A stretch of DNA of 64,000 nucleotides. Origin: Methylobacterium longum (lineage in GTDB: Bacteria; Pseudomonadota; Alphaproteobacteria; Rhizobiales; Beijerinckiaceae). Each line of letters begins with the position of its first letter. Position 1 is the stretch's first letter. The DNA is taken from the NCBI RefSeq assembly GCF_022179385.1, contig NZ_BPQS01000002.1, positions 62,001 to 126,000 of the forward strand. The letters are read 5' to 3'. Under the pieces are notes generated by a model. The model was not told the DNA's origin and searched no databases. It saw only the letters and a list, made by a program, of their open reading frames with translations. Positions 33,979 to 43,700 of the stretch are shown piece by piece. Made by a program: the position numbers and the translations under genes.

Positions 33979-34506
33979 TCAGCGGAACGACGCCACGCGG
34001 CGATCCCGCTTCCGCTCGGTCGCCGGCTGATACGCGATCTCCGCGTGATGGGTGCAGTAGGGGAGCCCCGTGATCGATCGCGCGCCGCAGAACCGGAATT
34101 CCGGCGTCGTCGGATCGCCGAGGGGCCAGCGGCACATGGATTCCCGGAGGTCCATGATCGTGACGCGCTGGGAGACCTGAAGGGCGACCGGCTCCGGCGC
34201 CGGGACCGGCGGCGTGAACTCCGGCGCGGGGCGGTGCGAGAGGATCGCCACCGGCTCGGGCGCCTGCGTCTCCACCACCGCGATGGCGGTCTCGATCTCG
34301 ACGATCTTCGACGGCGGGGCGGCGACCTGCCCCTCCTCGCCGCCGCGGGCGCGCCCGGCGAGGCCGAGGCGATGCACCTTGCCGATGACGGCATTGCGGG
34401 TGACGCCGCCGAGCTGCGCCGCAATCTTGCTCGCGCTCTGCCCGTCCTCCCAAAGCCGGCGCAGCAGAGCCACGCGATCATCCGTCCAGCCCAGGCCCGC
34501 TTCCAT
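33979..34506 (-). CDS. gcrA: cell cycle regulator GcrA
   Basis: 175-aa GcrA, the sigma70-associated regulator that senses CcrM methylation at GANTC sites in Alphaproteobacteria. The N-terminal homeodomain-like helix-turn-helix reads GWTDDRVALLRRLWEDGQSA then SKIAAQLGGVTRNAVIGKVH. The C-terminal RNA-polymerase-interacting segment has ESMCRWPLGDPTTPEFRFCG and LPYCTHHAEIAY. The middle is a variable, glutamate/proline-rich linker. Converges with the TAXI gene (nine-base gap). Confidence 0.95.
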   Translation of the reverse strand: MEAGLGWTDDRVALLRRLWEDGQSASKIAAQLGGVTRNAVIGKVHRLGLAGRARGGEEGQVAAPPSKIVEIETAIAVVETQAPEPVAILSHRPAPEFTPPVPAPEPVALQVSQRVTIMDLRESMCRWPLGDPTTPEFRFCGARSITGLPYCTHHAEIAYQPATERKRDRRVASFR

Positions 34507-34923
34507 AGTCCCCCTCCGCCCTGCAGCCCGAGAATCGCCAAGGTCCGCGGTCTATGATGCGGGCCGTCAGACCCGTCATCCGGCTGTTCATGCTGCCGTG
34601 CAGACTGCGCACCCATGCGCCGGCTGCCGCACTGCGTGCGACACCCTGTCCCGCCGGGCCACGGCAGGACCCTAGCGCGGCGCTCCCGAGCGTTGCAAGG
34701 GCGGCTGCCCGCCGGTGGCGGCGCCTGTCCACCGGCAATGGCGCCCGCCCGGCGCTGACCGCCCGCAACGGCCACGCTTGCGCCGCGATCGGATGGGATC
34801 GTGACTCCTGCGCAACAGCGCGGCCATATTGCTCCGGTTGGCCGGCTAAGCGGGAACAGCCGGTACGGCCAAGCTCGTTCCGTGTGGCAGAGTGGCTGCG
34901 GACCACGGATCAGGATGAGGACG
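34507..34923. other. divergent intergenic region between gcrA and the patatin lipoprotein gene
   Basis: About 417 bp holding both promoters. No gene or RNA recognised; open frames in it are compositional artefacts. Confidence 0.4.
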
Positions 34924-36111
34924 ATGGGTTTCCGTCAGAAGGGTCTGCGCATGCTGGCCGCGGTCGGGCTCGCGGGTCAGCTCGCGGCCTGCGGAAGCGT
35001 GCCGCGCACGGCCTACACGGCCGAGCAGGCGGTCGGGGCCAGCGTGCCGGGCATCCCGGGTGCGCGCGTCTACGCCGACGCCTCGGTGGAGACCATCGCC
35101 GAACTGGCGGCCAATCCGCAGCGGCGCAGCGCCGGCTTCACCTACCTCGCCCTCTCCGGCGGCGGCGGCGACGGAGCCTACGGGGCGGGCGTGCTCAACG
35201 GCTGGACAGCTTCCGGCCGGCGGCCGGAATTCACGCTGGTCTCGGGTGTCTCGACCGGCGCCCTGATCGCACCCTTCGCGTTCCTGGGAGCGGCCTACGA
35301 TCCCTACCTGACCGAGTTCTACACCAGCGGCGTCGCCGGCGAGCTGGTCGCCTCGCCCAACATCGCGAACGTGCTGTTCGGCTCGGGCTTGTTCGGCGAC
35401 GGGCGCCTGCGCGGCCTGATCGACCGGTACGTGACCTCGGACCTGATCCGCGCGGTCGCCGAGGAGCACGCCAAGGGGCGGCGCCTGCTGGTGGTGACCA
35501 CGAATCTCGATTCCCAGCGCGCGGTGATCTGGAACATGGGCGCCATCGCGGCCAGCGGCGTGCCCAACGCCCGGGAGCTGTTCCGCGACGTACTGGCCGC
35601 GTCCGCCAGCATTCCGGCGGTCTTCCCGCCGCAGTTCATCGACGTGTCGGCCGGCGACGCGCGCTTCCAGGAGATGCATGTGGACGGCTCGGTGGTGACG
35701 CCGGTCTTCACCCTGCCGCAGACCCTGCTCCTGCGTGACGGCCGGATCCGCACGGGCGGCAAAGCCGAGATCTACGTCGTGATCAACGGACGCCTGGAGC
35801 CGGATTTCGAACTCACCAAGGACAACACGCTGTCCATCGTTGAGCGATCCTTCACGACGGCGAGCCGCGCGCGCTCGCGTGCGACGCTGACGGCGACCTA
35901 CGCGCTGGCGCGCAGCAACGGGATTGGCTTCAACCTCACCTACATCGACGAGAACGGCCCGAAGGCGTCCGCCGCCAAGGGCTTCGACACCGCCTACATG
36001 CGTGCGCTGTACGCCGAGGGGCTGGAGAAGGGCCGGAGCGGCACGTTCTGGCAGCATACCGTCCCGGCGGCTCCCGCCGTAAGGGCCACACTCAGCGCCG
36101 TCGCCAACTGA
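34924..36111 (+). CDS. patatin-like phospholipase lipoprotein
   Basis: 395-aa lipoprotein with patatin fold. The signal ends in lipobox LAAC (C23). The oxyanion glycine loop is LSGGGGDGAYGAGVLNGW, the nucleophile elbow GVSTG gives S110, and the catalytic aspartate is D254 in HVDGS, completing the Ser-Asp dyad. It should act as a lipid acyl hydrolase at the periplasmic face of a membrane. ATG 34924 is chosen over an earlier in-frame start because it begins the lipoprotein signal. Confidence 0.88.
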   Translation: MGFRQKGLRMLAAVGLAGQLAACGSVPRTAYTAEQAVGASVPGIPGARVYADASVETIAELAANPQRRSAGFTYLALSGGGGDGAYGAGVLNGWTASGRRPEFTLVSGVSTGALIAPFAFLGAAYDPYLTEFYTSGVAGELVASPNIANVLFGSGLFGDGRLRGLIDRYVTSDLIRAVAEEHAKGRRLLVVTTNLDSQRAVIWNMGAIAASGVPNARELFRDVLAASASIPAVFPPQFIDVSAGDARFQEMHVDGSVVTPVFTLPQTLLLRDGRIRTGGKAEIYVVINGRLEPDFELTKDNTLSIVERSFTTASRARSRATLTATYALARSNGIGFNLTYIDENGPKASAAKGFDTAYMRALYAEGLEKGRSGTFWQHTVPAAPAVRATLSAVAN

Positions 36112-36125
36112 TTCCGGCCGACCTG

Positions 36126-36150
36126 CGCCGCGCCCGTCGAGGGCGCGGCG
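36126..36150. terminator. bidirectional hairpin between convergent genes
   Basis: Ten-bp stem CGCCGCGCCC / GGGCGCGGCG with loop GTCGA, 14 bp after the patatin gene and 11 bp after the 42-aa gene on the other strand. No U-tract. Confidence 0.6.
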
Positions 36151-36160
36151 TCCGAGGCGG

Positions 36161-36289
36161 TTACTTGCCCAGGATCTTGGTGACGAGGCGGCCGATCGGC
36201 GTTGCCGTGCTGGCGTTGCGGTCGTCGCGGTCGATGGGACGGTTCTCGTTGCCGAGAAGCTTGGTGACGATGCGTCCGATCAGGTTCAT
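36161..36289 (-). CDS. 42-residue peptide with internal repeat
   Basis: Small protein MNLIGRIVTKLLGNENRPID... ending IGRLVTKILGK. Two near-identical amphipathic segments, IGRIVTKLLG (4-13) and IGRLVTKILG (32-41), flank a charged linker (RPIDRDDRN). A strong ribosome site GGAGGGCTGCCCC precedes ATG 36289. It sits between pyk (upstream, same strand, 86-bp gap) and a hairpin. Amphipathic helices suggest membrane association; a toxin, antimicrobial or membrane-sensing role is possible but untested. Confidence 0.6.
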   Translation of the reverse strand: MNLIGRIVTKLLGNENRPIDRDDRNASTATPIGRLVTKILGK

Positions 36290-36374
36290 GGGGCAGCCCT
36301 CCGGTAAGGCGCCGAAACGGCGCAGCTTTCGAGTCAACGGGTGAGGCCCGGGCCGCGTTCCCGCCAAGGCACCG

Positions 36375-37787
36375 TCAGACCTGCATCAGGCGGATGTTGT
36401 TGGTGTTGCCGGGGGTGTGGAACGGGATGCCGGCGGCGACAACGATGATGTCGTGCGGCTTGGCGAAGCCCTCGTCCTGCGCGTGCTGGCAGGCCTTCGT
36501 GGTCATCTCCTCGTAGCTGTCGACATCCTCGGTGAGCACGCTGTGCGCCCCCCAGAGCAGGCACAGACGGCGCGAGGTGTCGACGTTCGGCGTGAGGGCC
36601 AGGATCGAGGAGGCCGGGCGGCGGCGGGCCACCCGGGCCGCCGTCGTCCCGCCCGCCGTGTAGGCGACGATCGCGGCAGCGTGCACGGCCTGGGCGAGAT
36701 CGGCCGTGGCGGTCGCCACCGCGTGGGGTGGCGTCTCCTCTTCGCCGGGCTCTAGCGCCGCCACGATCGAGTGGTAGAGCTTGTGCCCTTCGACACTCCG
36801 GACGATCCGGTCCATCATGGCCACGGCCTCCACCGGATACCGGCCCGTGGCCGATTCCGCCGAGAGCATCACGGCGTCGGCGCCGTCGTAGATCGCGGTG
36901 GCGACGTCCGAAGCCTCCGCCCGGGTCGGCGCGGGGGCGTTGACCATCGAGTCGAGCATCTGGGTCGCCACGACCACCGGCTTCACCGCGCGCCGGCAGG
37001 CGCGGATCAGCTCCTTCTGCCGCGCCGGGACGTCCTCGTGGGGGATCTCGACACCGAGATCGCCGCGGGCGACCATCACGGCGTCTGAGAGCTGGATGAT
37101 GTCGTCGATCCGCTCCAGGGCCTGCGGCTTCTCGATCTTCGACATGATGCCGGCGCGCTCGCCGATGATGCCCCGCGCCTCGATGACGTCGGAGGGTTTC
37201 TGGACGAACGACAGGGCGACCCAGTCGACGCCGAGATCGAGGCCGAAGGCGAGGTCGGCGCGGTCCTTCTCGGTGAGCGGCGAGAGGTCCAGCAACGTCC
37301 CCGGGAGGTTGACGCCCTTGCGGTTGGAGATCGGCCCGCCGGTGACGACCTCGGCGGTGATGGCGGTCCGCTCCGGCCCGGTGACCCGCACCCGCACCCG
37401 GCCGTCGTCGATCAGCAGTTCCTGCCCCGGTACCACGGCGTCGAAGATCTCGGGGTGGTGGAGCGGGATCGCCTGCTTGTTGCCCTCGCTGCCCTCCAGG
37501 ACGAAGCGCACCCTCTCGCCGGCCTCCAGCTCCAGGCGACCGCCCTGCAGCGTGCCGATGCGGATCTTCGGACCCTGCAGGTCCTGCAGGATGCCGATCG
37601 GCCGGCCGACCTCCTTCTCGAGCCTTCGGATCGCGGCGTGGACCTTGGCGTGGTCGTCCTGGGTGCCATGGCTGAAGTTCAGCCGGAAGGTGTCGACGCC
37701 GGCGAGGAACAGGGCGTGCAGCTGCTCGGGGGCCGCACTGGCGGGGCCCACGGTGGCGACAATCTTGGCGTGGCGGTGTCGGCGCAT
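36375..37787 (-). CDS. pyk: pyruvate kinase
   Basis: 470-aa glycolytic enzyme converting phosphoenolpyruvate and ADP to pyruvate and ATP. N-terminal KIVATVGPAS and RLNFSHG, catalytic SKIEKPQALERID, and the signature VMVARGDLGVEIPHEDVPARQKE-type region and MLDSMVNAPAPTRAEASDVA are intact. The C-terminal allosteric domain is present. Length and motifs match PykA/PykF-type enzymes. Confidence 0.96.
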   Translation of the reverse strand: MRRHRHAKIVATVGPASAAPEQLHALFLAGVDTFRLNFSHGTQDDHAKVHAAIRRLEKEVGRPIGILQDLQGPKIRIGTLQGGRLELEAGERVRFVLEGSEGNKQAIPLHHPEIFDAVVPGQELLIDDGRVRVRVTGPERTAITAEVVTGGPISNRKGVNLPGTLLDLSPLTEKDRADLAFGLDLGVDWVALSFVQKPSDVIEARGIIGERAGIMSKIEKPQALERIDDIIQLSDAVMVARGDLGVEIPHEDVPARQKELIRACRRAVKPVVVATQMLDSMVNAPAPTRAEASDVATAIYDGADAVMLSAESATGRYPVEAVAMMDRIVRSVEGHKLYHSIVAALEPGEEETPPHAVATATADLAQAVHAAAIVAYTAGGTTAARVARRRPASSILALTPNVDTSRRLCLLWGAHSVLTEDVDSYEEMTTKACQHAQDEGFAKPHDIIVVAAGIPFHTPGNTNNIRLMQV

Positions 37788-37935
37788 GGAAAACTCGGCC
37801 TCCTGAGTCTGCCGCGGGTTCGAGCCGGGCGATCAGGCGCGCCGACGCCGCTCACATCGGTACAGGATGGGGCCAAGGCGAGGGGTCCGGCGCGCGAGCT
37901 GCGCATATCCGTCGCAGACCGCGAGTCCGACGGAG

Positions 37936-38457
37936 CTATTTGGCCGCCTCCCGGGCGATTCCGGCCAGCCCGGCCTCGAACACGCCCGCGATGTCGGCCA
38001 CGGCCTCCGGCTCACCCATCCCCTCGGCGTCGAAGGTCGCGGTCCAGATCACGGTGGAGCCGGCCCCGTTCGGGCGCACCGCCAGCGTGGAATTGTAGGC
38101 GCGCACCGGCAGCGGCCCCTGGATGAAGCTGTAACTGTAGCTCATGCCGGCCTCGTCCCGCGCCGTCTCGACCTCGACGATGGTGCCGAGGCCGCCCTTG
38201 ACGACCAGGCCGCGGATCTGCGCGCGGATGCCGTCATCGTCGTCGTCCGCCGACGCGATGCAGCGCTCCACCTGGGGATGCCAGAGCTGGATCCCGCAGA
38301 AATCCCCGATCAGTGCCCAGACGGCCGCGGCCGGGGCGGGCAGGTCGCGGCTGCGGGTGACTTCGATGGCGCAGGCGGGCTTGTCGGCGAGGAGGACGCC
38401 GAGGAGGACGGCGAGAGGTCCGGCGAGGGCATTGCGCGTCACGCGGTTGGGCTCCAT
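37936..38457 (-). CDS. exported SRPBCC (polyketide cyclase-like) protein
   Basis: 173-aa START/SRPBCC-fold protein with an N-terminal signal-like hydrophobic segment (ALAGPLAVLLGVLLADKPACA). The core IEVTRSRDLPAPAAAVWALI, FCGIQLWHPQVERC and ATFDAEGM follows the polyketide cyclase 2 pattern. It would bind a hydrophobic ligand in the periplasm. Start ATG 38457 chosen at the signal; a longer frame exists upstream. Confidence 0.78.
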   Translation of the reverse strand: MEPNRVTRNALAGPLAVLLGVLLADKPACAIEVTRSRDLPAPAAAVWALIGDFCGIQLWHPQVERCIASADDDDDGIRAQIRGLVVKGGLGTIVEVETARDEAGMSYSYSFIQGPLPVRAYNSTLAVRPNGAGSTVIWTATFDAEGMGEPEAVADIAGVFEAGLAGIAREAAK

Positions 38458-38639
38458 CGCGCTGAGGTCGACGTATCTAGTACGTCTGACGCGTCCCGTC
38501 GCCGGCCCCGGGGTCACGGAAGCGGCGTCTCGGCCTCTGATCCCATCTCCGGGGCGACACGCGAGCGATCCGTGCCTAGAAGGCCTCCGGAGGGTCCGAC
38601 CCTGTGCGCCCCCTTCGACCTGGATCGCCGGAGCCCGCG

Positions 38640-39887
38640 ATGAGCAGCACGCCGCGCATGTCCCGTGAGCTCGGCCTGGCCGTCCTCGCCTGTGCGCTCA
38701 TGCCGGTGACCGCCCGCGCGGCGCCGGAGCCGGCGCAGCCCTTCGACACCTGCCGCGCCGACCTCATCGCCGCCGCCACGACCCGAGCGGTCCCGCAGAC
38801 CGTCGCGACCGCACAGCTCGCCGACCTGACCGCCGATCCGGAAGTGATCGCCGCCACCGGGAGCCAGGGCGAGTTCGTCCGGCCGCTCTGGGACTACATC
38901 GAGGCCAGCGTGACCCCGGCCCGCGTCGAGGCCGGCCGCAGCAAGCTCGCCGAACATGCCGACACCCTCGCGGCGATCGAGGCCAGGTACGGGATCGACC
39001 GCCACATCCTCGTGGCGTTCTGGGGCGTGGAATCGAGCTACGGTGCCGTGCTCGACAATCCCGCGGTGGTGAAGCCGGTGGTGCGCTCGCTCGCGACGCT
39101 GGCCTGCGGCGATCCCGCCCGTGCCGGCTACTGGCGCGACGAGCTGACGGCCGCCCTCCAGATCCTGGCCTGGAACGAGGCGCCGCTGGACAGGATGCCC
39201 GGTGGCCTCACCGGATCCTGGGCGGGCGCCATGGGCCACACGCAGTTCATGCCGACCGTCTACCATCGCTTCGCGGTCGACTTCGACGGTGACGGGCGGC
39301 GGGACATCTGGACCTCGGTCCCCGACGCGCTCGCCTCCACGGCGAACTACCTGCGCGCCCACGGCTGGAAATCCGGGGCGGGTTGGGGCAGCGAGGTGGT
39401 GCTGCCCGCGGGCTTCGACGCCGCGCTCGCCGACGAGACCACGCCCCGCAGCCTCGACGCGTGGCGGTCCCTCGGAGTCCGGCCGGTCGATGATCGTGCC
39501 TTCGCGGACGGCGCCGCGGACGCCACCCTGATCCTGCCCGCCGGAATCCGCGGCCCGGCCTTCCTGCTCCGGCCGAACTTCGCCGTGATCCTGCGCTACA
39601 ACACCGCGCTCGCCTACGCGCTCACGGTGGCGCATCTCTCGGATCGCCTGCGCGGCGATCCCGCTTTCGCCCGCGACTGGCCGCGGGGTGACCGGCCGCT
39701 CACCGCCGACGAGCGGCGCGAGATCCAGAACCGTCTGACCGAGCGCGGCTTTCCCACGGGCGGCGTCGACGGGAAGATCGGCCCGAGAACGCGGGCGGCC
39801 CTGCGCGCCTTCCAGGGGTCGGTCGGTCTGTCAGCGGACGGCTACGCGGACGCGCCGCTCCTGGACAGGATCCGGTCGGCGCCGTGA
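38640..39887 (+). CDS. lytic murein transglycosylase with peptidoglycan-binding domain
   Basis: 415-aa periplasmic MltB-type lytic transglycosylase cleaving peptidoglycan glycan strands. A signal peptide ends around VTARA. Catalytic glutamate E131 lies in FWGVESSYGAVLD; the family motifs GSWAGAMGHTQFMPTVY and DFDGDGRRDIW follow. The last 70 residues are a PG_binding_1 domain (RLTERGFPTGGVDGKIGPRT). It is divergent from the SRPBCC gene. Confidence 0.92.
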   Translation: MSSTPRMSRELGLAVLACALMPVTARAAPEPAQPFDTCRADLIAAATTRAVPQTVATAQLADLTADPEVIAATGSQGEFVRPLWDYIEASVTPARVEAGRSKLAEHADTLAAIEARYGIDRHILVAFWGVESSYGAVLDNPAVVKPVVRSLATLACGDPARAGYWRDELTAALQILAWNEAPLDRMPGGLTGSWAGAMGHTQFMPTVYHRFAVDFDGDGRRDIWTSVPDALASTANYLRAHGWKSGAGWGSEVVLPAGFDAALADETTPRSLDAWRSLGVRPVDDRAFADGAADATLILPAGIRGPAFLLRPNFAVILRYNTALAYALTVAHLSDRLRGDPAFARDWPRGDRPLTADERREIQNRLTERGFPTGGVDGKIGPRTRAALRAFQGSVGLSADGYADAPLLDRIRSAP

Positions 39888-39893
39888 CGGCGG

Positions 39894-40682
39894 TCAGGCC
39901 AGGAAGGCGGGCTCGTCCCGGGCCAGCACGCGCTTGACGCTCTCAAGGTGCAGCCGCGCGCTCTCGGCGCGCCCGGCCGCCTCCTGGGCCGCCACCCGCT
40001 GAACGACGGCCTCCGGCACGATCTTGAGCGTGCGCCCGGTGCTCATGGCGAGAACCTGCGCCTGCGCGGCCCGCTCCAGATAGTAGAGGTCGTCCCAGGC
40101 TTCCGCGATCGTCTCGCCCAGCACCATCACGCCGTGGTTCTTCAGGAAGACCACGTCGGCCTCGCCGGCGCTGGTGGCGATCCGCTCGCCCTCGCGGGAA
40201 TCGAGTGCCAGACCGTTGTAATCCTCGTCCACAGCGATGCGGCCGTAGAACCGCAGAGCCGTCTGCCCGGCCCACAGCAGGGGTTGGCCCTCCAGCATGG
40301 CCAGGGCCGTCGCGTAGGGCATGTGCGTGTGGAAGGCTGCGCGGGCGCGGGGCTTCAGCCGGTGCAACTCGGCATGGATGTGGAACGCCGTGGCTTCCGG
40401 CTGGCCATCCCCTTCGACCACGTTTCCGTGAAAATCGCACAGGAGGAGGCTTGAGGCCGTCACCTCCGCGAAGGCGAGTCCGTAGGGGTTGACCAGGAAC
40501 AGGTCGGGCCGCTCGGGCAGCACGGCCGAGAAGTGGTTGCAGATGCCTTCCTCCAGGCCGTTGCGGGCGGCCCAGCGGAGGCAGGCCGCGAGATCCACCC
40601 GGGCGCGGCGCACGCTGTCGGCGTGCAGGGGCTCGTTGCTGCGCAAGGGCGGCGTGCCGGAGGCGGTGACGGCGTGTGCCAT
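39894..40682 (-). CDS. class II aldolase/adducin family protein
   Basis: 262-aa zinc-dependent aldolase-fold protein. Metal-ligand histidines appear in AAFHTHMPYATALA and FLKNHGVMVLG; EEGICNHFSAVLP is the N-terminal family motif. Likely a sugar-phosphate aldolase or decarboxylase of unknown substrate; the RhaD/FucA active-site pattern is not clear enough to name it. ATG 40682 has GGGAAGG upstream. It lies 198 bp downstream of pxpC on the same strand. Confidence 0.85.
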   Translation of the reverse strand: MAHAVTASGTPPLRSNEPLHADSVRRARVDLAACLRWAARNGLEEGICNHFSAVLPERPDLFLVNPYGLAFAEVTASSLLLCDFHGNVVEGDGQPEATAFHIHAELHRLKPRARAAFHTHMPYATALAMLEGQPLLWAGQTALRFYGRIAVDEDYNGLALDSREGERIATSAGEADVVFLKNHGVMVLGETIAEAWDDLYYLERAAQAQVLAMSTGRTLKIVPEAVVQRVAAQEAAGRAESARLHLESVKRVLARDEPAFLA

Positions 40683-40880
40683 GTGTGGACCTTCCCGTTC
40701 TCGATAGCGGTTGGACGTGTCGCGGCCGTGAATTCGCAGATTGCGCGGGCTCAAGCCGTCGACGGCGTTGGCGACCACGCCGCCGTTCCGGAGCGCCGGC
40801 GGCGGATCCCCACCCCCGCTCGCCCGCCTCCCGTCATGGCGGGCTCGCGAGGGCGGCGGGCCGAGCGGCCCCCGCGTGGG

Positions 40881-41897
40881 TCAGCCAGCGCCATCGGTGA
40901 CGCCGCCGACGAGGTTGAGCCCGAGCAGGAAGTCCGACGCGAAATCGGTACGCACCACCGGCTCGCGGGCGACCGGCTCGCGGACCGCATCGCGCTCGAT
41001 CCGGCGCGCGGCGACGGCTTCCGCCACCGTGACCTTCTGGAACGTGAGGCTGGTTCCGCCGCGCAGTTGGGCGATCCGGCCGATGTCGGGGCCGATCACG
41101 GTGGCGATCTTCGGGTAGCCGCCCGTGGATTGCCGGTCGGCCATCAGCACGATCGGCAGGCCGTTCCCCGGCACCTGGATCGCCCCCATCGCCACGCCAT
41201 CGGAGACGATGTCGTGGCCGCGGGCGTGCTTCAGCGGCTCCCCGTCGAGGAAGCACGCCATCCGGTCACCCCGCGGCAAGACGGTCCAGGGGCCGTCGAG
41301 GAAGGCGGCGATCTGATCGGGGGCGAAGTAGTCGTCCTGCGGTCCCGGTACGACCCGGATCGTCCGCGCGTTCCGCGCCAGCCACGGGACGACGAGCCGG
41401 TGGGGCGCGCCGTCCCCCGCGCGGCCATCGGCCACCGGCAGGCGGTCGCCGGCGGCGAGGCCGCGACCGTCGAAACCGCCCAGCGCGGAGCGGGTGTGGG
41501 TAGCGTTGGATCCGAGGACCGGCGCGACATCCAGCCGGCCGCTCACCGCGAGGTAGCCCCACGACCCCGCATCGCCGGCCCGCACCGCGAGGATCTGGCC
41601 GGGCTCCAGGGTGAGGGCGACCGCCTCGGGCAGCGCCGCGCCGTCCAGCGCGACGCGGAAGCCCGGCGCGAGCAGGGCGAGCCCCAGGGGTCCGCCCGCG
41701 GCACCCACCGTGATGCCGCCGGTCGAGACCTCGATCGCGGTGGCGTCGAGGGGATTGCCGGCCGCGCGATTGGCGCTGGCGTGCATCAGCGGATCCATCG
41801 GCCCGGCGGCCGTGATGCCGAAGCGCAGATAGCCGTGCCGCCCGCCATCCTGAAGCGTGACGCCCGGCCCGGCGGCCTCGATCGCGAGGATACTCAT
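40881..41897 (-). CDS. pxpC: 5-oxoprolinase subunit C
   Basis: 338-aa PxpC, the biotin-carboxyltransferase-like subunit of the PxpABC ATP-dependent 5-oxoprolinase. Motifs GVTLQDGGRHGYLRFGITAAGPMD and GPQDDYFAPDQIAAF are typical, as is MADRQSTGGYPKIATVI. Start ATG 41897 overlaps the pxpB stop by four bases. It finishes the operon that recycles pyroglutamate to glutamate. Confidence 0.93.
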   Translation of the reverse strand: MSILAIEAAGPGVTLQDGGRHGYLRFGITAAGPMDPLMHASANRAAGNPLDATAIEVSTGGITVGAAGGPLGLALLAPGFRVALDGAALPEAVALTLEPGQILAVRAGDAGSWGYLAVSGRLDVAPVLGSNATHTRSALGGFDGRGLAAGDRLPVADGRAGDGAPHRLVVPWLARNARTIRVVPGPQDDYFAPDQIAAFLDGPWTVLPRGDRMACFLDGEPLKHARGHDIVSDGVAMGAIQVPGNGLPIVLMADRQSTGGYPKIATVIGPDIGRIAQLRGGTSLTFQKVTVAEAVAARRIERDAVREPVAREPVVRTDFASDFLLGLNLVGGVTDGAG

Positions 41898-42631
41898 CGG
41901 CGGGCCTCCCCGCGGCGCGCCACCGCCTCGCCCGCCGCCTCGCGCGCGGTCAGCGCGTCGAAGGTCGCCGCATCGACGGGCTCGAAGCGGATCTGGTCCC
42001 CCGCGCCCACGAAGAAGCTCGGGTCGCGTTCCGGCGCGTAGAGGCGGGCCGGCGTGGCGCCGAGCACGTACCAGCCGGTCGGCATCGGCACGGTCGCGAC
42101 TGCGGCGAGGCCGCCGCCGATCATCACGGCGTTTCGTGGATGGGGCGGCCGCGGGCTCTGCCGCCGGGGCACCGCCAGTACGTCCGCCAGGCCGCCGAGA
42201 TAGGCGAAGCCCGGGGCGAAACCGTACATGTAGACCCGGTAGGTCGCCCCCGCGTGGGTGGAGACCACCGCGTCGGGCGACAGGCCCGCCCGCTGGGCGA
42301 CCTGAACGATGTCCTCGCCGTGCGGGGCGTCGTAGCAACAGGGCAGCGTCCACAGCGTCGGGGTGGCTGCCCGCGCCGTGGCGCCCGCCGCGAGCGACCG
42401 GACCCGGGCCACGAGGGTCTCGCGGTCGAGCACCAGCGGGTCGTAGTGCAGCATCAGGGACCGGTAGGTCGGCACCCGCTCCAGCAGACCCGCGAGGGGG
42501 GCGGCGCCGAGGGCGTCGTCGAGCGCGAGGACACGGTCGCTGATCGCGGGATCGACCGTGGTGCCGAACTCGACCACCAGGGCCGCCTCGCCGGCATCGA
42601 GGAGCCGGGGTTCATCCGGGACGTCGCTCAC
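41894..42631 (-). CDS. pxpB: 5-oxoprolinase subunit B
   Basis: 245-aa PxpB (KipI-like) subunit. The core motif YMYGFAPGFAYLGGL and the GGGLAAVATVPMPTGWYVLG region are diagnostic. It overlaps pxpA upstream and pxpC downstream by four bases each, so the three are one translationally coupled operon. Confidence 0.93.
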   Translation of the reverse strand: MSDVPDEPRLLDAGEAALVVEFGTTVDPAISDRVLALDDALGAAPLAGLLERVPTYRSLMLHYDPLVLDRETLVARVRSLAAGATARAATPTLWTLPCCYDAPHGEDIVQVAQRAGLSPDAVVSTHAGATYRVYMYGFAPGFAYLGGLADVLAVPRRQSPRPPHPRNAVMIGGGLAAVATVPMPTGWYVLGATPARLYAPERDPSFFVGAGDQIRFEPVDAATFDALTAREAAGEAVARRGEARR

Positions 42632-43389
42632 GGCCGGAACGGCGCCAGCGTGACGCCCGCCCCCTCCAGCCGGGTGCGTACGGCGCGGGCGGTGGCCACG
42701 GCATGGGCCGAATCCCCGTGCACGCAGATCGACCGGATCGGCGTCGGAAGGGCGCTGCCCCCGGCCGTTCGGATCGTCCCCGTCTCGACCATGTGCAGGA
42801 CGCGGTCGGCGGCCTCGCCCGCGTCGGTGATCATCGCACCGGGCTGGCTGCGCGGGATCAGGAGGCCGGCCTCCGTGTAGCCGCGGTCGGCGAAGATCTC
42901 CTGGTGCACTTCCAGGCCGCAGGCCTCACCCGCCTGGACCTGCGCGGTGAGCGCGATGGCGAGCAGCGCGAGGTCGCGATCCACCGCCCGGACCGCCCGC
43001 GCGATGGCGTCGGCCACCGGCCGTTCCTCGGCGGCGACGTTGGCCAGCGCCCCGTGCGCCTTCACGTAGGTGATGCGGTGTCCGGCATAGCACGCCAGCG
43101 CCTGCGCGGCGCCGACCTGATAGGCCACGAGGCGCTCGATCTCGGCCGGCGTGAACGGCATGCGGCGGCGGCCGAAGCCCCACAGGTCCGGGAAGCCCGG
43201 ATGGGCGCCCACCGCGACGCCGCGCTCCTTCGCCAGCGCGAAGGTCTGCGCCATGATCTCGGGATCGCCCGCGTGCAGGCCGCAGGCCACGTTGGCGGAG
43301 GTCACGATCCCGAGGATCGCCGCGTCGTCCCCGCAGGCATAGGCACCGTAGCCCTCACCGAGATCGGAGTTCAGATCCACGCTGATCAA
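42628..43389 (-). CDS. pxpA: 5-oxoprolinase subunit A (LamB/YcsF family)
   Basis: 253-aa PxpA. Signature VDLNSDLGEGYGAYACGDD, then TSANVACGLHAGDPEIM and HPGFPDLWGFGRR. The best start is TTG at 43389, with AAGGAG eight bases upstream and the conserved N-terminus immediately following; an ATG at 43467 would add 26 arginine/glycine-rich residues not seen in the family. First gene of pxpABC. Confidence 0.92.
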   Translation of the reverse strand: MISVDLNSDLGEGYGAYACGDDAAILGIVTSANVACGLHAGDPEIMAQTFALAKERGVAVGAHPGFPDLWGFGRRRMPFTPAEIERLVAYQVGAAQALACYAGHRITYVKAHGALANVAAEERPVADAIARAVRAVDRDLALLAIALTAQVQAGEACGLEVHQEIFADRGYTEAGLLIPRSQPGAMITDAGEAADRVLHMVETGTIRTAGGSALPTPIRSICVHGDSAHAVATARAVRTRLEGAGVTLAPFRP

Positions 43390-43700
43390 CGGTCTCGCTC
43401 CTTCGCCGCCGGGTCCGGACCTGTCGCCTCGGCATGCCGCACGGCCAGGTCTGCGCTCATTCAACACCCTCTCTTACCAGAAGTCGCACGTGCGCCTCCA
43501 TGGCGGCGCGGCCGATCCGACGTCCGGGCGGCTCCGACCGCAAGACCCGGACCCGGCGCCGGCGCGTCGGCTTCGAGCTGCTGTCATCGCGCGCCGCTGC
43601 AGCGCAGGGCGGGGGTCAGCCCGTTCAAAGTTCCACTTTTCAAGGAACTCTCAGGTCGATCCGGCACTTAAACTCATGCAAAAATATGGAGGAGCAATTG

